From contig NZ_PGTS01000003.1 in NCBI RefSeq assembly GCF_002844235.1, positions 558,001 to 622,000 of the forward strand: a stretch of 64,000 nt of DNA, read 5' to 3'. This document shows positions 26,478 through 35,203 of the stretch, piece after piece. The first letter of the stretch is position 1. Each line of letters starts with the position of its first letter. A model generated the notes under the pieces. That model was given only the letters and a program-made list of their open reading frames with translations, made no database searches and was not told the DNA's origin. The translations under genes were made by a program, and so were the position numbers. Origin of the DNA: Thalassospira povalilytica. GTDB lineage: Bacteria > Pseudomonadota > Alphaproteobacteria > Rhodospirillales > Thalassospiraceae.

Positions 26478-27377
26478 TCAGTTTGCACCGGCCATGGTCA
26501 AGCTTTCTTGACGATCAGCCGGGGTGTCATCAAGGTTTTGACTGACATAATCCTGAATCACACCAGCCAGTTTGCGGCTGACGAGTGGGTGGGAATCTTC
26601 TGCCAGCATGATGGCAACCCCGACAGCAGGCAGCGGCGGGAAACCATCGCGACTGTCCAGGATCTGGAATTCATCGGTGACACTTGCCGCAGCAAGGGCG
26701 GCAACACCCAACCCGTCACGCACCAGATGCAAAAGCGATGCGGCCTGTCTTGTGGTGGCAAACAGGTTAAAGGGGCGGCCGGATTTCGAAATGGCATCAA
26801 TTGCCCATGCATGGAATTTGCAGTCTTCGGCCGGAAGAACCAGCGGAAGCGGATCAATTTCATGTTGGCGATGGATCGGGGATGTTACCCAGACACCCGG
26901 TTCGTGACGTAAAAAATATCCTTCTTCACCCATGGCCGAACGGCTGACCAGCGAGATATCAAGTTCCCCCTGATCAAGCATGCGTTGCAAAAGAATAGTC
27001 GGATTGATCGAAATGAAGAATGTCACATCGGGAAGGATGCTGCGGATCGCACGCAGGACGACGGGCAGAATTTTCTGGGCATAGTCATCGGGGCAGCCGA
27101 TCCGGATAGGGCGTGCCGCATCCTGATTGCGCAACTTGCCCATGGCTTCGTCCTGAAGGGACAGGATGCGCCGTGCATAGCCGACAAAGGTGATGCCATC
27201 ATTGGTCAAAAGCACATTGCGGCCGTCCCGTTCAAACAGCTTGTTATCGACCAGTTCCTCAAGTCGTTTCATCTGCATGGAAAAGGCCGATGGTGTACGC
27301 CCGATCCGGTCGGCTGCGCGGTTGAAACTGCCACATTCGGCAAAGGCGACGAAACTGCGCAACAGGTCGGAATCCAT
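26478..27377 (-). CDS. LysR family transcriptional regulator
   Basis: 299 residues. N-terminal winged helix LRSFVAFAECGSFNRAADRIGRTPSAFSMQMKRLEELVDNKLF, then a periplasmic-binding-protein-like effector domain starting IRIGCPDDYAQKILPVVL. It is divergent from the glutathione-S-transferase gene at 27536, and a 21-bp LysR-type palindrome sits between them, so it probably controls that gene and itself. The inducer is unknown. Confidence 0.93.
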   Translation of the reverse strand: MDSDLLRSFVAFAECGSFNRAADRIGRTPSAFSMQMKRLEELVDNKLFERDGRNVLLTNDGITFVGYARRILSLQDEAMGKLRNQDAARPIRIGCPDDYAQKILPVVLRAIRSILPDVTFFISINPTILLQRMLDQGELDISLVSRSAMGEEGYFLRHEPGVWVTSPIHRQHEIDPLPLVLPAEDCKFHAWAIDAISKSGRPFNLFATTRQAASLLHLVRDGLGVAALAAASVTDEFQILDSRDGFPPLPAVGVAIMLAEDSHPLVSRKLAGVIQDYVSQNLDDTPADRQESLTMAGAN

Positions 27378-27388
27378 GGGCCATCCTT

Positions 27389-27409
27389 TTGATCAGAATT
27401 TATGATCAA
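27389..27409. promoter_or_regulatory. LysR-type operator palindrome
   Basis: TTGATCA-N7-TGATCAA, perfectly symmetric, 12 bases ahead of the LysR start and 127 bases ahead of the GST start. It contains a T-N11-A core (27393 and 27405), the usual LysR recognition shape. Confidence 0.6.
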
Positions 27410-27535
27410 TTAATTTGAACAATTGGGTCAAAACTATTCGATTGTGTGAAAATCATCCAGCGGCAAATATCGGAGCTGGCCGGCCAATGCTTTGACGCGA
27501 ATGCTTTTAACGCATGTGCCACAGGGAATTTCACA

Positions 27536-28144
27536 ATGATATTAAACGACTATCTGATGTCGGGTAACGGCTATAAAGTCCGTTTGCTGCTGTCCATGTT
27601 GGGGCAATCCTTTGAATATGTCGAACGCGACATCATGAAGGGGGAAACCCGCACACCGGAATATCTTGAAAAGATCAATCCGAACGGCAAGATTCCGGCC
27701 CTTGTTCTTGATGACGGTCGGGTTCTGGCAGAAAGCAACGCCATTCTCGGCTATCTGGCAGAGGGTACCGACTTTATCCCCAAAGACCGCTTTGAACGGG
27801 CTGAGATGATGGGCTGGCTGTTCTTTGAACAGTATGACCATGAACCGAACGTGGCGGTTCTGATTTCCTGGTACGAGATCAAGGGGCTTCCGGCCAATGC
27901 CGACATCCTTGAACCGATGAAGCAGGCCGGTGCCAAGCGTGCGCTTGATCTGATGGAAAAACGTCTGTCTGCACATGACTGGCTGGTGGGTGAAACGGTC
28001 ACGATTGCCGATATTTCGCTTTATGCCTATACGCACCGGGCCGAACTTGGGAAAATCAGTCTTGCGCCCTATCCGGGGGTGCGTGCCTGGCTGGAACGGA
28101 TTGAAATGCTTCGCGGCTATGTCCCGATCACCTGGACGCCCTGA
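27536..28144 (+). CDS. Glutathione S-transferase family protein
   Basis: 202 residues from the ATG at 27536 (AGGGA ribosome site); the frame is open back to 27446 but lacks a site there. The thioredoxin-like domain includes SGNGYKVRLLLSMLGQSFEYVERDI, the cis-Pro segment NGKIPALVLDDGRVLAESNAILGYLA with the Glu-Ser glutathione-binding pair, and the helical domain ends with WLVGETVTIADISLYAYTHRA (N-capping box). The Ser of SGNGYK may be the catalytic residue. It likely conjugates or reduces small molecules with glutathione. Control by the divergent LysR gene is inferred. Confidence 0.9.
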   Translation: MILNDYLMSGNGYKVRLLLSMLGQSFEYVERDIMKGETRTPEYLEKINPNGKIPALVLDDGRVLAESNAILGYLAEGTDFIPKDRFERAEMMGWLFFEQYDHEPNVAVLISWYEIKGLPANADILEPMKQAGAKRALDLMEKRLSAHDWLVGETVTIADISLYAYTHRAELGKISLAPYPGVRAWLERIEMLRGYVPITWTP

Positions 28145-28161
28145 CCGGTTTACAAAAAAGA

Positions 28162-28230
28162 GACCACCACAGACAGGAAACCCGCCATTCCGGGGGAAGG
28201 GGGAGGAAGACGCCCCCGTCTGTGGTGGTC
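28162..28230. terminator. Large hairpin between convergent GST genes
   Basis: Arms of 13 bases (GACCACCACAGAC and GTCTGTGGTGGTC) enclose a G-rich 43-base loop. AAAAAAG precedes the left arm, giving a T-run for minus-strand transcription. A second weaker inverted repeat (CCCCGA / TCGGGG) follows at about 28236-28260. Confidence 0.55.
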
Positions 28231-28281
28231 AAAGACCCCGACAGGATTAAGGGAACCATCGGGGCCGGGCAAACGCCGTCA

Positions 28282-28950
28282 TCAGGCCGATTTCAAAATT
28301 TGTTCAGGCAGAAGCGGGTCGGTTTGGGCCGCAGAACCGCGGGCCTTGAACCGGTCGTAAGCGGCCCTGACATTGGGGGCATCTGCCAGCATTTCCGGAC
28401 CGCCGGGCATTGCATTAAGGTAATGCAGCATCGGCATGATCATCATGTCGGGAAGCGTGAAGCGATCTTCGAACAACCAGCCATCGGCATAGGCATCATC
28501 AAGAACGGCCAGATCGCGACGGATCACGTCGGCAAGCTGGTTCATGTGGATGGCAAAGCCCGGATCGTGGCGCTTTTTATGATCGGCAAAGACCATCGGG
28601 ATGACAAAGTTGCGGATGATGTTTTGATCAAGCCGTGTCATGGCAACACTGATCCACTGATTCATGCGCGCCACTTTGTCGGCGCGGACCGGGCGCAATA
28701 GCGGACCGGCAAAATTATCATCGATATAGCGGCAAATTGCCGCAGTCTCAAAAAGCGTGAAGGTGCCGTGGATCAGAACCGGGACCGTGCCAAACGGATT
28801 GCGTTCCAACAAGGCATTGGTGGGCGGGCGGCCTGGTGTCTGAACATCGCGGCTGGTGAAATCAAAGCTGATTTCCTTTTCAAGGCAAGCAATGCGAACA
28901 CTGCGCGTCAGGTTGCTGCGCGGCATTCCGACGATAATGAGTTCTGACAT
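28282..28950 (-). CDS. Glutathione S-transferase family protein (TetR-linked)
   Basis: 222 residues from the ATG at 28950; an upstream start at 29040 would run across the operator and is rejected. The N-terminal domain has MPRSNLTRSVRIACLEK (Ser catalytic-like), the NPFGTVPVLIHGTFTLFETAAICRYID binding segment and the C-terminal helical part has FTLPDMMIMPMLHYL with the N-capping Asp. It belongs to a different subgroup from the GST at 27536. Divergent TetR regulator and shared operator suggest an inducible detoxification gene. Confidence 0.9.
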   Translation of the reverse strand: MSELIIVGMPRSNLTRSVRIACLEKEISFDFTSRDVQTPGRPPTNALLERNPFGTVPVLIHGTFTLFETAAICRYIDDNFAGPLLRPVRADKVARMNQWISVAMTRLDQNIIRNFVIPMVFADHKKRHDPGFAIHMNQLADVIRRDLAVLDDAYADGWLFEDRFTLPDMMIMPMLHYLNAMPGGPEMLADAPNVRAAYDRFKARGSAAQTDPLLPEQILKSA

Positions 28951-29040
28951 GGCAGGTTCCTTTGCTGCATGACGTGCGGTTTTGCCAACCGATCGGGGAT
29001 CGGTGATGCGGTGCCTTGCAGACAGGATTGCCTTCCACAT

Positions 29041-29060
29041 AATATGTTCAAGAACATATT
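29041..29060. promoter_or_regulatory. Palindromic TetR operator
   Basis: AATATGTTC-AA-GAACATATT, nine-base arms, perfectly complementary, in the 168-bp gap between the GST start (28950) and the TetR start (29119). Such a site overlapping divergent promoters is standard for TetR autoregulation. Confidence 0.75.
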
Positions 29061-29118
29061 ATTGTTATGTGTCATCGTGCGACTGGATGAAAATCAGGAT
29101 CGCAAGACGGAGGTCGCC

Positions 29119-29793
29119 ATGCCCTATAGCGCTGCGCACAAGCCAAAGACCCGTATTCGCATTTTGAATGCGGCAACAGCCCAGTTCAAAAAGCACGGGT
29201 TTGAAAATGTGACGATTGATCAGGTCATGGCAGCAGCCGGACTGACGCGGGGCGGGTTTTACGCCCATTTCAAAAACAAGGAAGACCTGTTTGTGGCCTG
29301 TGTGGAAAACGGCATGTCACTTTTGTCATCGCCGGTACTGGCCAAATTGCGCAAGGCGGAAATGAGGGGGCATGACTGGGTAACCGCATTTGCCGAACTT
29401 TATCTGTCGCGGCTTCATATTGAAAATCCCGATATGGGATGTGCCTTGCCGACCTTGTCGACCGAAGTTTCGAGATCTGGTGACAAGGCACGCGCCGCAT
29501 TTTCAAAACTGATCAATCAGGCGACAGAGAAACTGGCCTGGAAGCTGGCAAAAGAAGACGATGTGCCGGGCATTGACCAGCACATCAATATCGATTCCGA
29601 CAAACAGGTCCGTAACCTGCCGCCCGAATATGAGCAGGAATCGACCACCATGCTGGCGATGATGGTGGGGGCGGTGGTTTTAAGCCGCGCGGTTGATGAT
29701 CAGACAGCCGATCGTATTCTGGCCGACACGCGCGACAGCATTCTGACATCGCGCGGCAAAATTCCGGCCGGGGAAACCAAACAGGCCGGATAA
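29119..29793 (+). CDS. TetR family transcriptional repressor
   Basis: 224 residues from the ATG at 29119 (ACGGAGG ribosome site). The N-terminal helix-turn-helix reads RILNAATAQFKKHGFENVTIDQVMAAAGLTRGGFYAHFKNKEDLF, a textbook TetR domain. The ligand domain (YLSRLHIENPDMGCALPTLSTEV) resembles the C-terminal domain of TetR proteins that react to electrophiles or quinones. The stop codon touches the dapE stop. It probably represses the divergent GST gene and itself through the 29041-29060 palindrome. Confidence 0.92.
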   Translation: MPYSAAHKPKTRIRILNAATAQFKKHGFENVTIDQVMAAAGLTRGGFYAHFKNKEDLFVACVENGMSLLSSPVLAKLRKAEMRGHDWVTAFAELYLSRLHIENPDMGCALPTLSTEVSRSGDKARAAFSKLINQATEKLAWKLAKEDDVPGIDQHINIDSDKQVRNLPPEYEQESTTMLAMMVGAVVLSRAVDDQTADRILADTRDSILTSRGKIPAGETKQAG

Positions 29794-30933
29794 TCAGTCA
29801 AAAAAGCCGCTGAGAACTTCGGCATAGATCGTGACAAGGTTTTCGATGTCATCGACCATGGCATGTTCATCGACCTTGTGCATGGATTGTCCGACCAGAC
29901 CGAATTCCGCGACTTCGGTGTATTTCTGAATGAAGCGGGCATCGGATGTGCCGCCGGTGGTGCTCATTTCCGGGCGTTTGCCGGTGACTTTTTCCGAAGC
30001 ATCGGCAATCAGGGTGGCGAGCTTGCCGGGATTGGACAGGAATGCCTCGCCCGATATTTTGACCTTAAGTTCGTGCGCGCCGGCATGTTCGGCACAGGTA
30101 TCTTCGATCCATTTTTTAAGATCGGCACCGGTATGCTGATCATTAAAGCGGATGTTAAATGCCGCGCTGACCTTGGCCGGAACCACGTTGGTGGCGGCAT
30201 TTCCCGCATCGACGGTGGTGATTTCAAGATTGCTGGGCTGGAAATGGTCCGTGCCCTGATCCAGTTCGCGGGAATTAAGGGCATCCAGTGTTCTGATCAT
30301 GCGCGGCACAGGGTTATCGGCGAGATGCGGATAGGCAACGTGGCCTTGTGCACCAAATACGGTCAGCCAACCGGTCACAGAGCCGCGGCGACCGACTTTC
30401 ATCATTTCGCCCAGATATTTCGGGTTGGTCGGTTCGCCCACCAGACAGCAATCGAATTTTTCGCCCCGGCCATCGCACCATTCAACCAGCTTGACGGTGC
30501 CGTTGATGGCATCGGCCTCTTCGTCGCCGGTGATCAGGAAGGAAATCGATTCATCAAAATCCGGACGGGCCGCCAGAAAGGCATCAACAGCACCAACAAA
30601 GCAGGCAATACCGGTTTTCATATCAACAGCACCCCGCCCGAACAAGCGTCCGTCGATGACTTCGCCGCCAAACGGATCAACGGTCCAGGCGCTGGTGTCG
30701 CCTGCCGGCACGACGTCGGTGTGCCCGGCAAAACAGAAGTTGCGGCCCTTGGTGCCCAGGCGGGCATAAAGATTGTCGATCGCATCGCTGTCATCGCCGT
30801 CAAAGACCTTGCGCGTGCAATCAAATCCGCGCGCCTCAAGTGCCTTTTGCAGGACATCAAGTGCCCCGGCATCAGAAGGTGTAACGGATGGGCAACGGAT
30901 CAGGGACTGGGCAAGTTCAAGGGCGGCAGACAT
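29794..30933 (-). CDS. dapE: Succinyl-diaminopimelate desuccinylase
   Basis: 379 residues from the ATG at 30933. M20 metallopeptidase signatures: [16 protein letters not shown] with His and the bridging-Asp region [21 protein letters not shown], catalytic Glu in [13 protein letters not shown], and the C-terminal [10 protein letters not shown]. The enzyme removes succinate from N-succinyl-LL-diaminopimelate in lysine and peptidoglycan synthesis. It follows dapD on the same strand with about 120 bases between. The frame is open 17 codons further upstream but that region lacks a ribosome site. Confidence 0.95.
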   Translation of the reverse strand: MSAALELAQSLIRCPSVTPSDAGALDVLQKALEARGFDCTRKVFDGDDSDAIDNLYARLGTKGRNFCFAGHTDVVPAGDTSAWTVDPFGGEVIDGRLFGRGAVDMKTGIACFVGAVDAFLAARPDFDESISFLITGDEEADAINGTVKLVEWCDGRGEKFDCCLVGEPTNPKYLGEMMKVGRRGSVTGWLTVFGAQGHVAYPHLADNPVPRMIRTLDALNSRELDQGTDHFQPSNLEITTVDAGNAATNVVPAKVSAAFNIRFNDQHTGADLKKWIEDTCAEHAGAHELKVKISGEAFLSNPGKLATLIADASEKVTGKRPEMSTTGGTSDARFIQKYTEVAEFGLVGQSMHKVDEHAMVDDIENLVTIYAEVLSGFFD

Positions 30934-31054
30934 CGGGCAATCTCTTGTTGGTGTGATGCCGGTGGTTTGGTTGCCGGCATGCATGTGTGAGAAAGGGCAA
31001 AACGGACTGGCCGTTTTGCCCCTTATAAATCATCCATCCTGCGCGGGACAGAAA

Positions 31055-31900
31055 TCAGTCGCGCAGCAATTCGTTGATCGAGGTTTTCGAACGGGTCTTT
31101 TCATCAACACGTTTGATGATGACCGCGCAATACAGGCTCGGCCCCGGGGTGCCATCGGCAAGCGGCTTGCCCGGAATGCTGCCCGGAACGACAACGGAAT
31201 ATGCCGGAACGCGACCGACAAAGGTTTCGCCGGTGGTGCGGTCAATGATCTTGGTCGATGCACCGATGAAGACACCCATGGAAATCACGGCACCTTCTTC
31301 GACAATCACGCCTTCGACGATTTCCGAACGTGCACCGATAAATGCGTTGTCTTCGATGATGACCGGACCGGCCTGAAGCGGTTCAAGAACGCCACCGATG
31401 CCCGCACCACCCGAAAGGTGAACGTTTTTACCGATCTGTGCGCAGGAACCGACAGTCGCCCAGGTATCAACCATAACGCCGGTATCAACATAGGCACCCA
31501 GGTTCACGAAGCTCGGCATCAGGACGGTGCCCGGTGCGACATAAGCCGAACGGCGCACGATGCTGCCCGGAACGGCACGGAAACCGGCTTCTTTGAATTC
31601 TGCTTCGCCCCAGCCTTCGAACTTGGACGGAACCTTGTCCCACCAGTTGGTGTTTTCGCCCGGGCCACCGGCAATCGTGGCCATGTCATTAAGGCGGAAA
31701 GACAGCAGAACCGCCTTTTTGGCCCACTGATTGACAACCCACTTGCCATTGGTTTTTTCGGCAACGCGCAGTTCGCCGCGATCCATGGCATGAAGTGCCT
31801 GCTCAACAGCTTTGCGGATTTCACCCTGGGTGGCGGAGCTGATCTCGTCGCGGTTTTCCCAAGCGACGTTGATCACGCCTTCAAGTTCAGTTCTGTTCAT
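31055..31900 (-). CDS. dapD: Tetrahydrodipicolinate N-succinyltransferase
   Basis: 281 residues. The left-handed beta-helix hexapeptide region is clear ([51 protein letters not shown] region), with the N-terminal helical domain starting [19 protein letters not shown]. It transfers succinyl from succinyl-CoA to tetrahydrodipicolinate, the step before dapC/dapE. Position just upstream of dapE agrees. The start follows AAGGACC in the minus direction. Confidence 0.96.
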   Translation of the reverse strand: MNRTELEGVINVAWENRDEISSATQGEIRKAVEQALHAMDRGELRVAEKTNGKWVVNQWAKKAVLLSFRLNDMATIAGGPGENTNWWDKVPSKFEGWGEAEFKEAGFRAVPGSIVRRSAYVAPGTVLMPSFVNLGAYVDTGVMVDTWATVGSCAQIGKNVHLSGGAGIGGVLEPLQAGPVIIEDNAFIGARSEIVEGVIVEEGAVISMGVFIGASTKIIDRTTGETFVGRVPAYSVVVPGSIPGKPLADGTPGPSLYCAVIIKRVDEKTRSKTSINELLRD

Positions 31901-32173
31901 TTTACGAAGGTCCTTGCGGTCAGCCTAAATCTGTCGGGCGGAGAATGGTCAATGCAGCCCATGAAGTCAACTCCGCCAGTTTGCGTAGAAACGCCCTTTT
32001 TCGGGCAATTCTCCGTTCCTGATCCCTTTGGTCGATAGACATAGCGGATCACGCCGCGAAGCTCAATCTTAGAACCGTGACAAATCGGCCGCCCGGCAAC
32101 AAAACCGGGCACAGGTGGATGAACAGGTGGATGATAAGCAGGGCAGCAACAGGCGCGCGTGATCCGATCGCGA

Positions 32174-32869
32174 TCAGGAAGTGGTGGCAAGGTTGCGCAG
32201 GAAATCAACGATATCTGTGGTGTGATGATCAATGCGCGGATCGTCGCTGCCGTTCTGGGCCCATTCGATGTCGGTATTTACCCAGACCGTGGTCATGCCC
32301 ATATCCTTGGCTGGCAAAAGGTTTTTGGCCATGTCTTCGAAATAGATCGCACGTGTCGGGTCAACACCATCGCGTGCCAGCAAGCGGTCATAGGGTTGCT
32401 GTTGTGGCTTGGGGATATAGTCGGCATCGACGATATCGAAAATTGTTTCGAACCGGTCAGCAATCCCCAGACGGCCCATCACCCGTTCGGCGTGCCCGCG
32501 TGACGCATTGGTGAAAATCAGTTTGCGACCGGGCAGATCATCAAGTGCCTGTGCAAGATCGGGTGCCGGATCGACTACGGACAGATCAATGTCATGGACC
32601 TTGGCAAGATAGTCGGCCGGGTCAATATCATGTTCGGTCATCAGGCCGCGGAGCGTGGTGCCATAGCGATGGAAATAGTCCTTTTGCACCCGATAGGCGG
32701 CATCCGGTTCGAGCTTAAGGGTGTCACGCACATATTGCCCGATCAGATCGGAGACCTGTGAAAACAGATCGCACGCGGCCGGATAAAGGGTGTTGTCGAG
32801 ATCAAAAATCAGGACAGAGTCAGAAGTCAGACGCGGCAAACTGGCGGTGCGGGATGCTGAATTGGTCAT
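32174..32869 (-). CDS. Pyrimidine 5'-nucleotidase-like HAD hydrolase
   Basis: 231 residues. HAD motif I VLIFDLDNTLYPAACDLF, motif II KLIFTNASRGHAERV, and motif IV YFEDMAKNLLPAKDMGMTTV. The DLDNTLYP form and the all-helical cap are those of the pyrimidine 5'-nucleotidase/SSM1-YjjG group, which dephosphorylates nucleotides or related metabolites. It is commonly next to dapD in Rhodospirillales. A 273-base gap with probable dapD promoter separates the two. Confidence 0.88.
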   Translation of the reverse strand: MTNSASRTASLPRLTSDSVLIFDLDNTLYPAACDLFSQVSDLIGQYVRDTLKLEPDAAYRVQKDYFHRYGTTLRGLMTEHDIDPADYLAKVHDIDLSVVDPAPDLAQALDDLPGRKLIFTNASRGHAERVMGRLGIADRFETIFDIVDADYIPKPQQQPYDRLLARDGVDPTRAIYFEDMAKNLLPAKDMGMTTVWVNTDIEWAQNGSDDPRIDHHTTDIVDFLRNLATTS

Positions 32870-33223
32870 TGTCAGGCGGCCTTGATGCGTGAATGGGGCA
32901 TGTTCAGTAAATCTACCCTTGTTGTATGGGGTTTCCGGCGGATTTCAAGTCACCGGGTATGGTTTCTGCGCATTTGATCGTAATTTCAATCGCATGCATA
33001 ACAAGACAGGTGGTCAATCATGCCCGTCAACTCGGGCGGGTAATCCGGCCAGGCCGGACTGCGTATGTGCGTATTTACCACAATAGCAAAAGTTGTGGTT
33101 GTAAAACCCTTGTTAAGCATAGGCGGTTGATCATGGCGAAAAGCCGGAATGGCAAAGGAGATGTTTTTCGAGTTCGGGGGAAGTGAAAAACATCGGGAGT
33201 GACGAGCAGCGTGAGAGGGCGCA
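32870..33223. other. Intergenic region ahead of the EAL gene
   Basis: Short open frames only. One ATG at 33134 starts a 17-codon peptide rich in Lys/Arg (MAKSRNGKGDVFRVRGK) with at best a weak ribosome site; I do not call it a gene. The region must hold promoters for both divergent genes. Confidence 0.5.
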
Positions 33224-34909
33224 TTGGACAAACTTATAAAAGCTCGAACAACCGAATTACGGAAGGAACGCAACCGTTTTGCGGCTTTGGCCTTTGTGTG
33301 GGGCGATCTTCTTCTGGAACTGGATGGCGATTTTCGGATTGTATTTGCCTCCGGCGCGTCGGACGGCATTTTGGGGCGCCGTCCACAAGATCTTGCAGGT
33401 AAACTCTTTACGGGTTTGCTGGCCAAACAGTTCAGGCCGCTGGTTACGGAAATGCTGCATGTGGCCCGCAGACGCGGCCGCATGGACAATATTCAGGTCC
33501 GGTTTGCCCAGCGTAACGAATTGTTGAGCCCCCCTGTTTCCATGAGCGGTTATTTCCTGCCTGATCTTGGGGATCATTTCTTTGTCGCGTTGCGTGTGGC
33601 GATCAATGCCCTGCCGCCCGAGGTGGTCGGATCCATCCAGCGCGATAATTCAACCGGGCTTCTTGATGAGGAAAGCCTGTCCAAGGTTGTGACCGAACGG
33701 CTGGTCGCCCAGCGCGAAACCGGAACGGAACATAAATTCACCCTGATGACGCTGAATGCCTTTGATCCGTTGTGCAAGCGCATGGAACAGATCGAACGCA
33801 ACGAATTGATGGCAAGTGTCGGGGCATTTTTACGGGCGCATTCAGTTGCCGGTGATACGGCCGGGCGTCTTGGGGCCGAACAATTTGGCATGTTGCACCG
33901 CCCGGATGTACCGATTGGCGATCTGGAAAAACGGATCGAGGAATGTGTGCGCGATGCCGATCCCAAGGGGATTGGCGTTGAAGTCAGTTCGACCGTTACC
34001 GATTTTACCACCGACGTCATTCCGCCAGGGGATCTGGCGCGCGGCGTTTTATATTCGATCCGCCGTTTCTGTGACCATCAGGAGCATGGATTTACCTTTT
34101 CACGCCTGATGGGGCAGACAGGTAATCTGGTCAACAGTACCTTTTCGGCGATGCAGGATTTCGGCAAGCGGGTCGATCGACTGAAATTCGATGTTGTGTA
34201 TCAACCGATCGTGCGGCTTCCGAACGGGGAAATTCACCATTTCGAAGCCTTGGTCAGATTCCATGACGATGATGGAAAACTGATCCCGACACAGGAACTG
34301 ATCGCCTTTGCCGAACAGGTCAACATGATCCATCGGCTTGATCTTGCGATGTTGCGCCGAAGCCTGAAATGGATCAAATCGCAACTTGAAACCGGAATAA
34401 CTGTTCGGGTGGCCGTGAATATTTCCGGGCATTCATTAAGTAATCCGGATTTTTGCCGATCAGCTGTCGCGTTGTTCGAACGAAATCACGAAACATTGCA
34501 GCAATTGATGATCGAGATCACGGAAACCTCGGAAATCCGAGATATCGACAATGCTGCCAGATGGATTGCCCGGTTCCGGGAATTCGGCATTGAAATCTGT
34601 CTGGATGATTTCGGGACCGGGGCGTCGAACTTCCGGTATCTGAGTGCGATGGATGTCGATTACGTCAAGGTCGACGGGGAATCAATCCGGCAATCAATGA
34701 AGACCATCAAAGGGCAGGCTTTCATGCGCTCGCTTGTCGAGCTGTGCCACGATATTGATGTCGAGGTGGTCGGCGAAATGATTGAAACCGATCAGATGCG
34801 CGATCTGATTACCAAGGCCGGTTTTGATTTTGCCCAAGGCTATCTGTTTGGCAAACCCGAGGCCGATATCAGTCTTTACTGGCGTGATCGGGCAGAACGG
34901 CGTTCGTAA
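33224..34909 (+). CDS. Cyclic-di-GMP phosphodiesterase: PAS, degenerate GGDEF, EAL
   Basis: 561 residues with a TTG start behind GAGAGGGCG. An N-terminal PAS-like domain (about 1-125), then a GGDEF-like domain whose active loop reads GAEQF at 217-221 instead of GGDEF, so it cannot make c-di-GMP. The C-terminal EAL domain keeps the catalytic set: FEALVRF, NISGHSL, EITETSE, LDDFGTGASN, YVKVDG, VVGEMIE and AQGYLFGKP. It should hydrolyse c-di-GMP, which usually favours swimming; its place directly before the flagellins fits. No membrane helix. Confidence 0.88.
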   Translation: MDKLIKARTTELRKERNRFAALAFVWGDLLLELDGDFRIVFASGASDGILGRRPQDLAGKLFTGLLAKQFRPLVTEMLHVARRRGRMDNIQVRFAQRNELLSPPVSMSGYFLPDLGDHFFVALRVAINALPPEVVGSIQRDNSTGLLDEESLSKVVTERLVAQRETGTEHKFTLMTLNAFDPLCKRMEQIERNELMASVGAFLRAHSVAGDTAGRLGAEQFGMLHRPDVPIGDLEKRIEECVRDADPKGIGVEVSSTVTDFTTDVIPPGDLARGVLYSIRRFCDHQEHGFTFSRLMGQTGNLVNSTFSAMQDFGKRVDRLKFDVVYQPIVRLPNGEIHHFEALVRFHDDDGKLIPTQELIAFAEQVNMIHRLDLAMLRRSLKWIKSQLETGITVRVAVNISGHSLSNPDFCRSAVALFERNHETLQQLMIEITETSEIRDIDNAARWIARFREFGIEICLDDFGTGASNFRYLSAMDVDYVKVDGESIRQSMKTIKGQAFMRSLVELCHDIDVEVVGEMIETDQMRDLITKAGFDFAQGYLFGKPEADISLYWRDRAERRS

Positions 34910-34977
34910 TCACCAAAGGCGGGTCCGGTCGAGCCACACCAAGACGGCATGCCCAAGGGATCATAAAGTTGATGTTG

Positions 34978-35013
34978 AACAGGGCTGCTTTCGGGCGGCC
35001 CTGTTGCATTTTT
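34978..35013 (+). terminator. Terminator of the EAL gene
   Basis: Stem AACAGGGC / GCCCTGTT with a 12-base loop and a following GCATTTTT. Confidence 0.7.
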
Positions 35014-35101
35014 GGGTGTTGGTATGTGTGCCCGAACCCGATGCACATCCAGTGAAGAAACCGGATCATTTGGCGGTCGTTGGAAAAAAGACCAAAAAAC
35101 T

Positions 35102-35112
35102 GCGCCAGTTTT
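35102..35112 (+). promoter_or_regulatory. GCGCCAGTTTT element, copy 1 (upstream of first flagellin)
   Basis: The 11-mer occurs 92 bases before the first flagellin start, and again at 36244 and 41336 before the second flagellin and flgD. It does not match the enterobacterial sigma-28 or sigma-54 consensus well; it may be part of a flagellar promoter or an activator site. Confidence 0.35.
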
Positions 35113-35130
35113 CCATGTGGTGATGCGTGT

Positions 35131-35203
35131 GCACCTGTATCGGCCCTTATGCGGGCCTTTTGGCAGGTAGGCCAAACGACACATCCATATAGGAGAGTTA
35201 GAA
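35131..35203 (+). promoter_or_regulatory. Structured flagellin leader RNA, copy 1
   Basis: Two hairpins precede the ribosome site: GGCCC / GGGCC (35142-35157, loop TTATGC) and TTTGGC / GCCAAA (35159-35176, loop AGGTAG), followed by ACATCCATATAGGAGAG and the start codon. The same two stems, with different first loop and a G-U in place of a G-C pair, recur before the second flagellin. Possible target of CsrA/FliW-type translation control. Confidence 0.6.

Noticed and set aside
29863-30990. Open frame of 375 codons on the plus strand opposite dapE
   Set aside because: dapE is unmistakable on the minus strand; the antisense product has no recognisable domain.
30773-32038. Open frame of 421 codons on the plus strand opposite dapD and the dapE start
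   Set aside because: Crosses two genuine genes and the gap between them; composition is atypical and no motif is seen.
33134-33187. 17-codon basic peptide upstream of the EAL gene
   Set aside because: Weak ribosome site, no overlap or stalling motif, no attenuator-like structure beside it.
35138-35146. GCCGAT-like sigma-28 -10 box on the minus strand in both flagellin leaders
   Set aside because: It comes from TATCGGCC, part of the leader hairpin; it faces away from the flagellins and has no matching TAAA box at the right distance.
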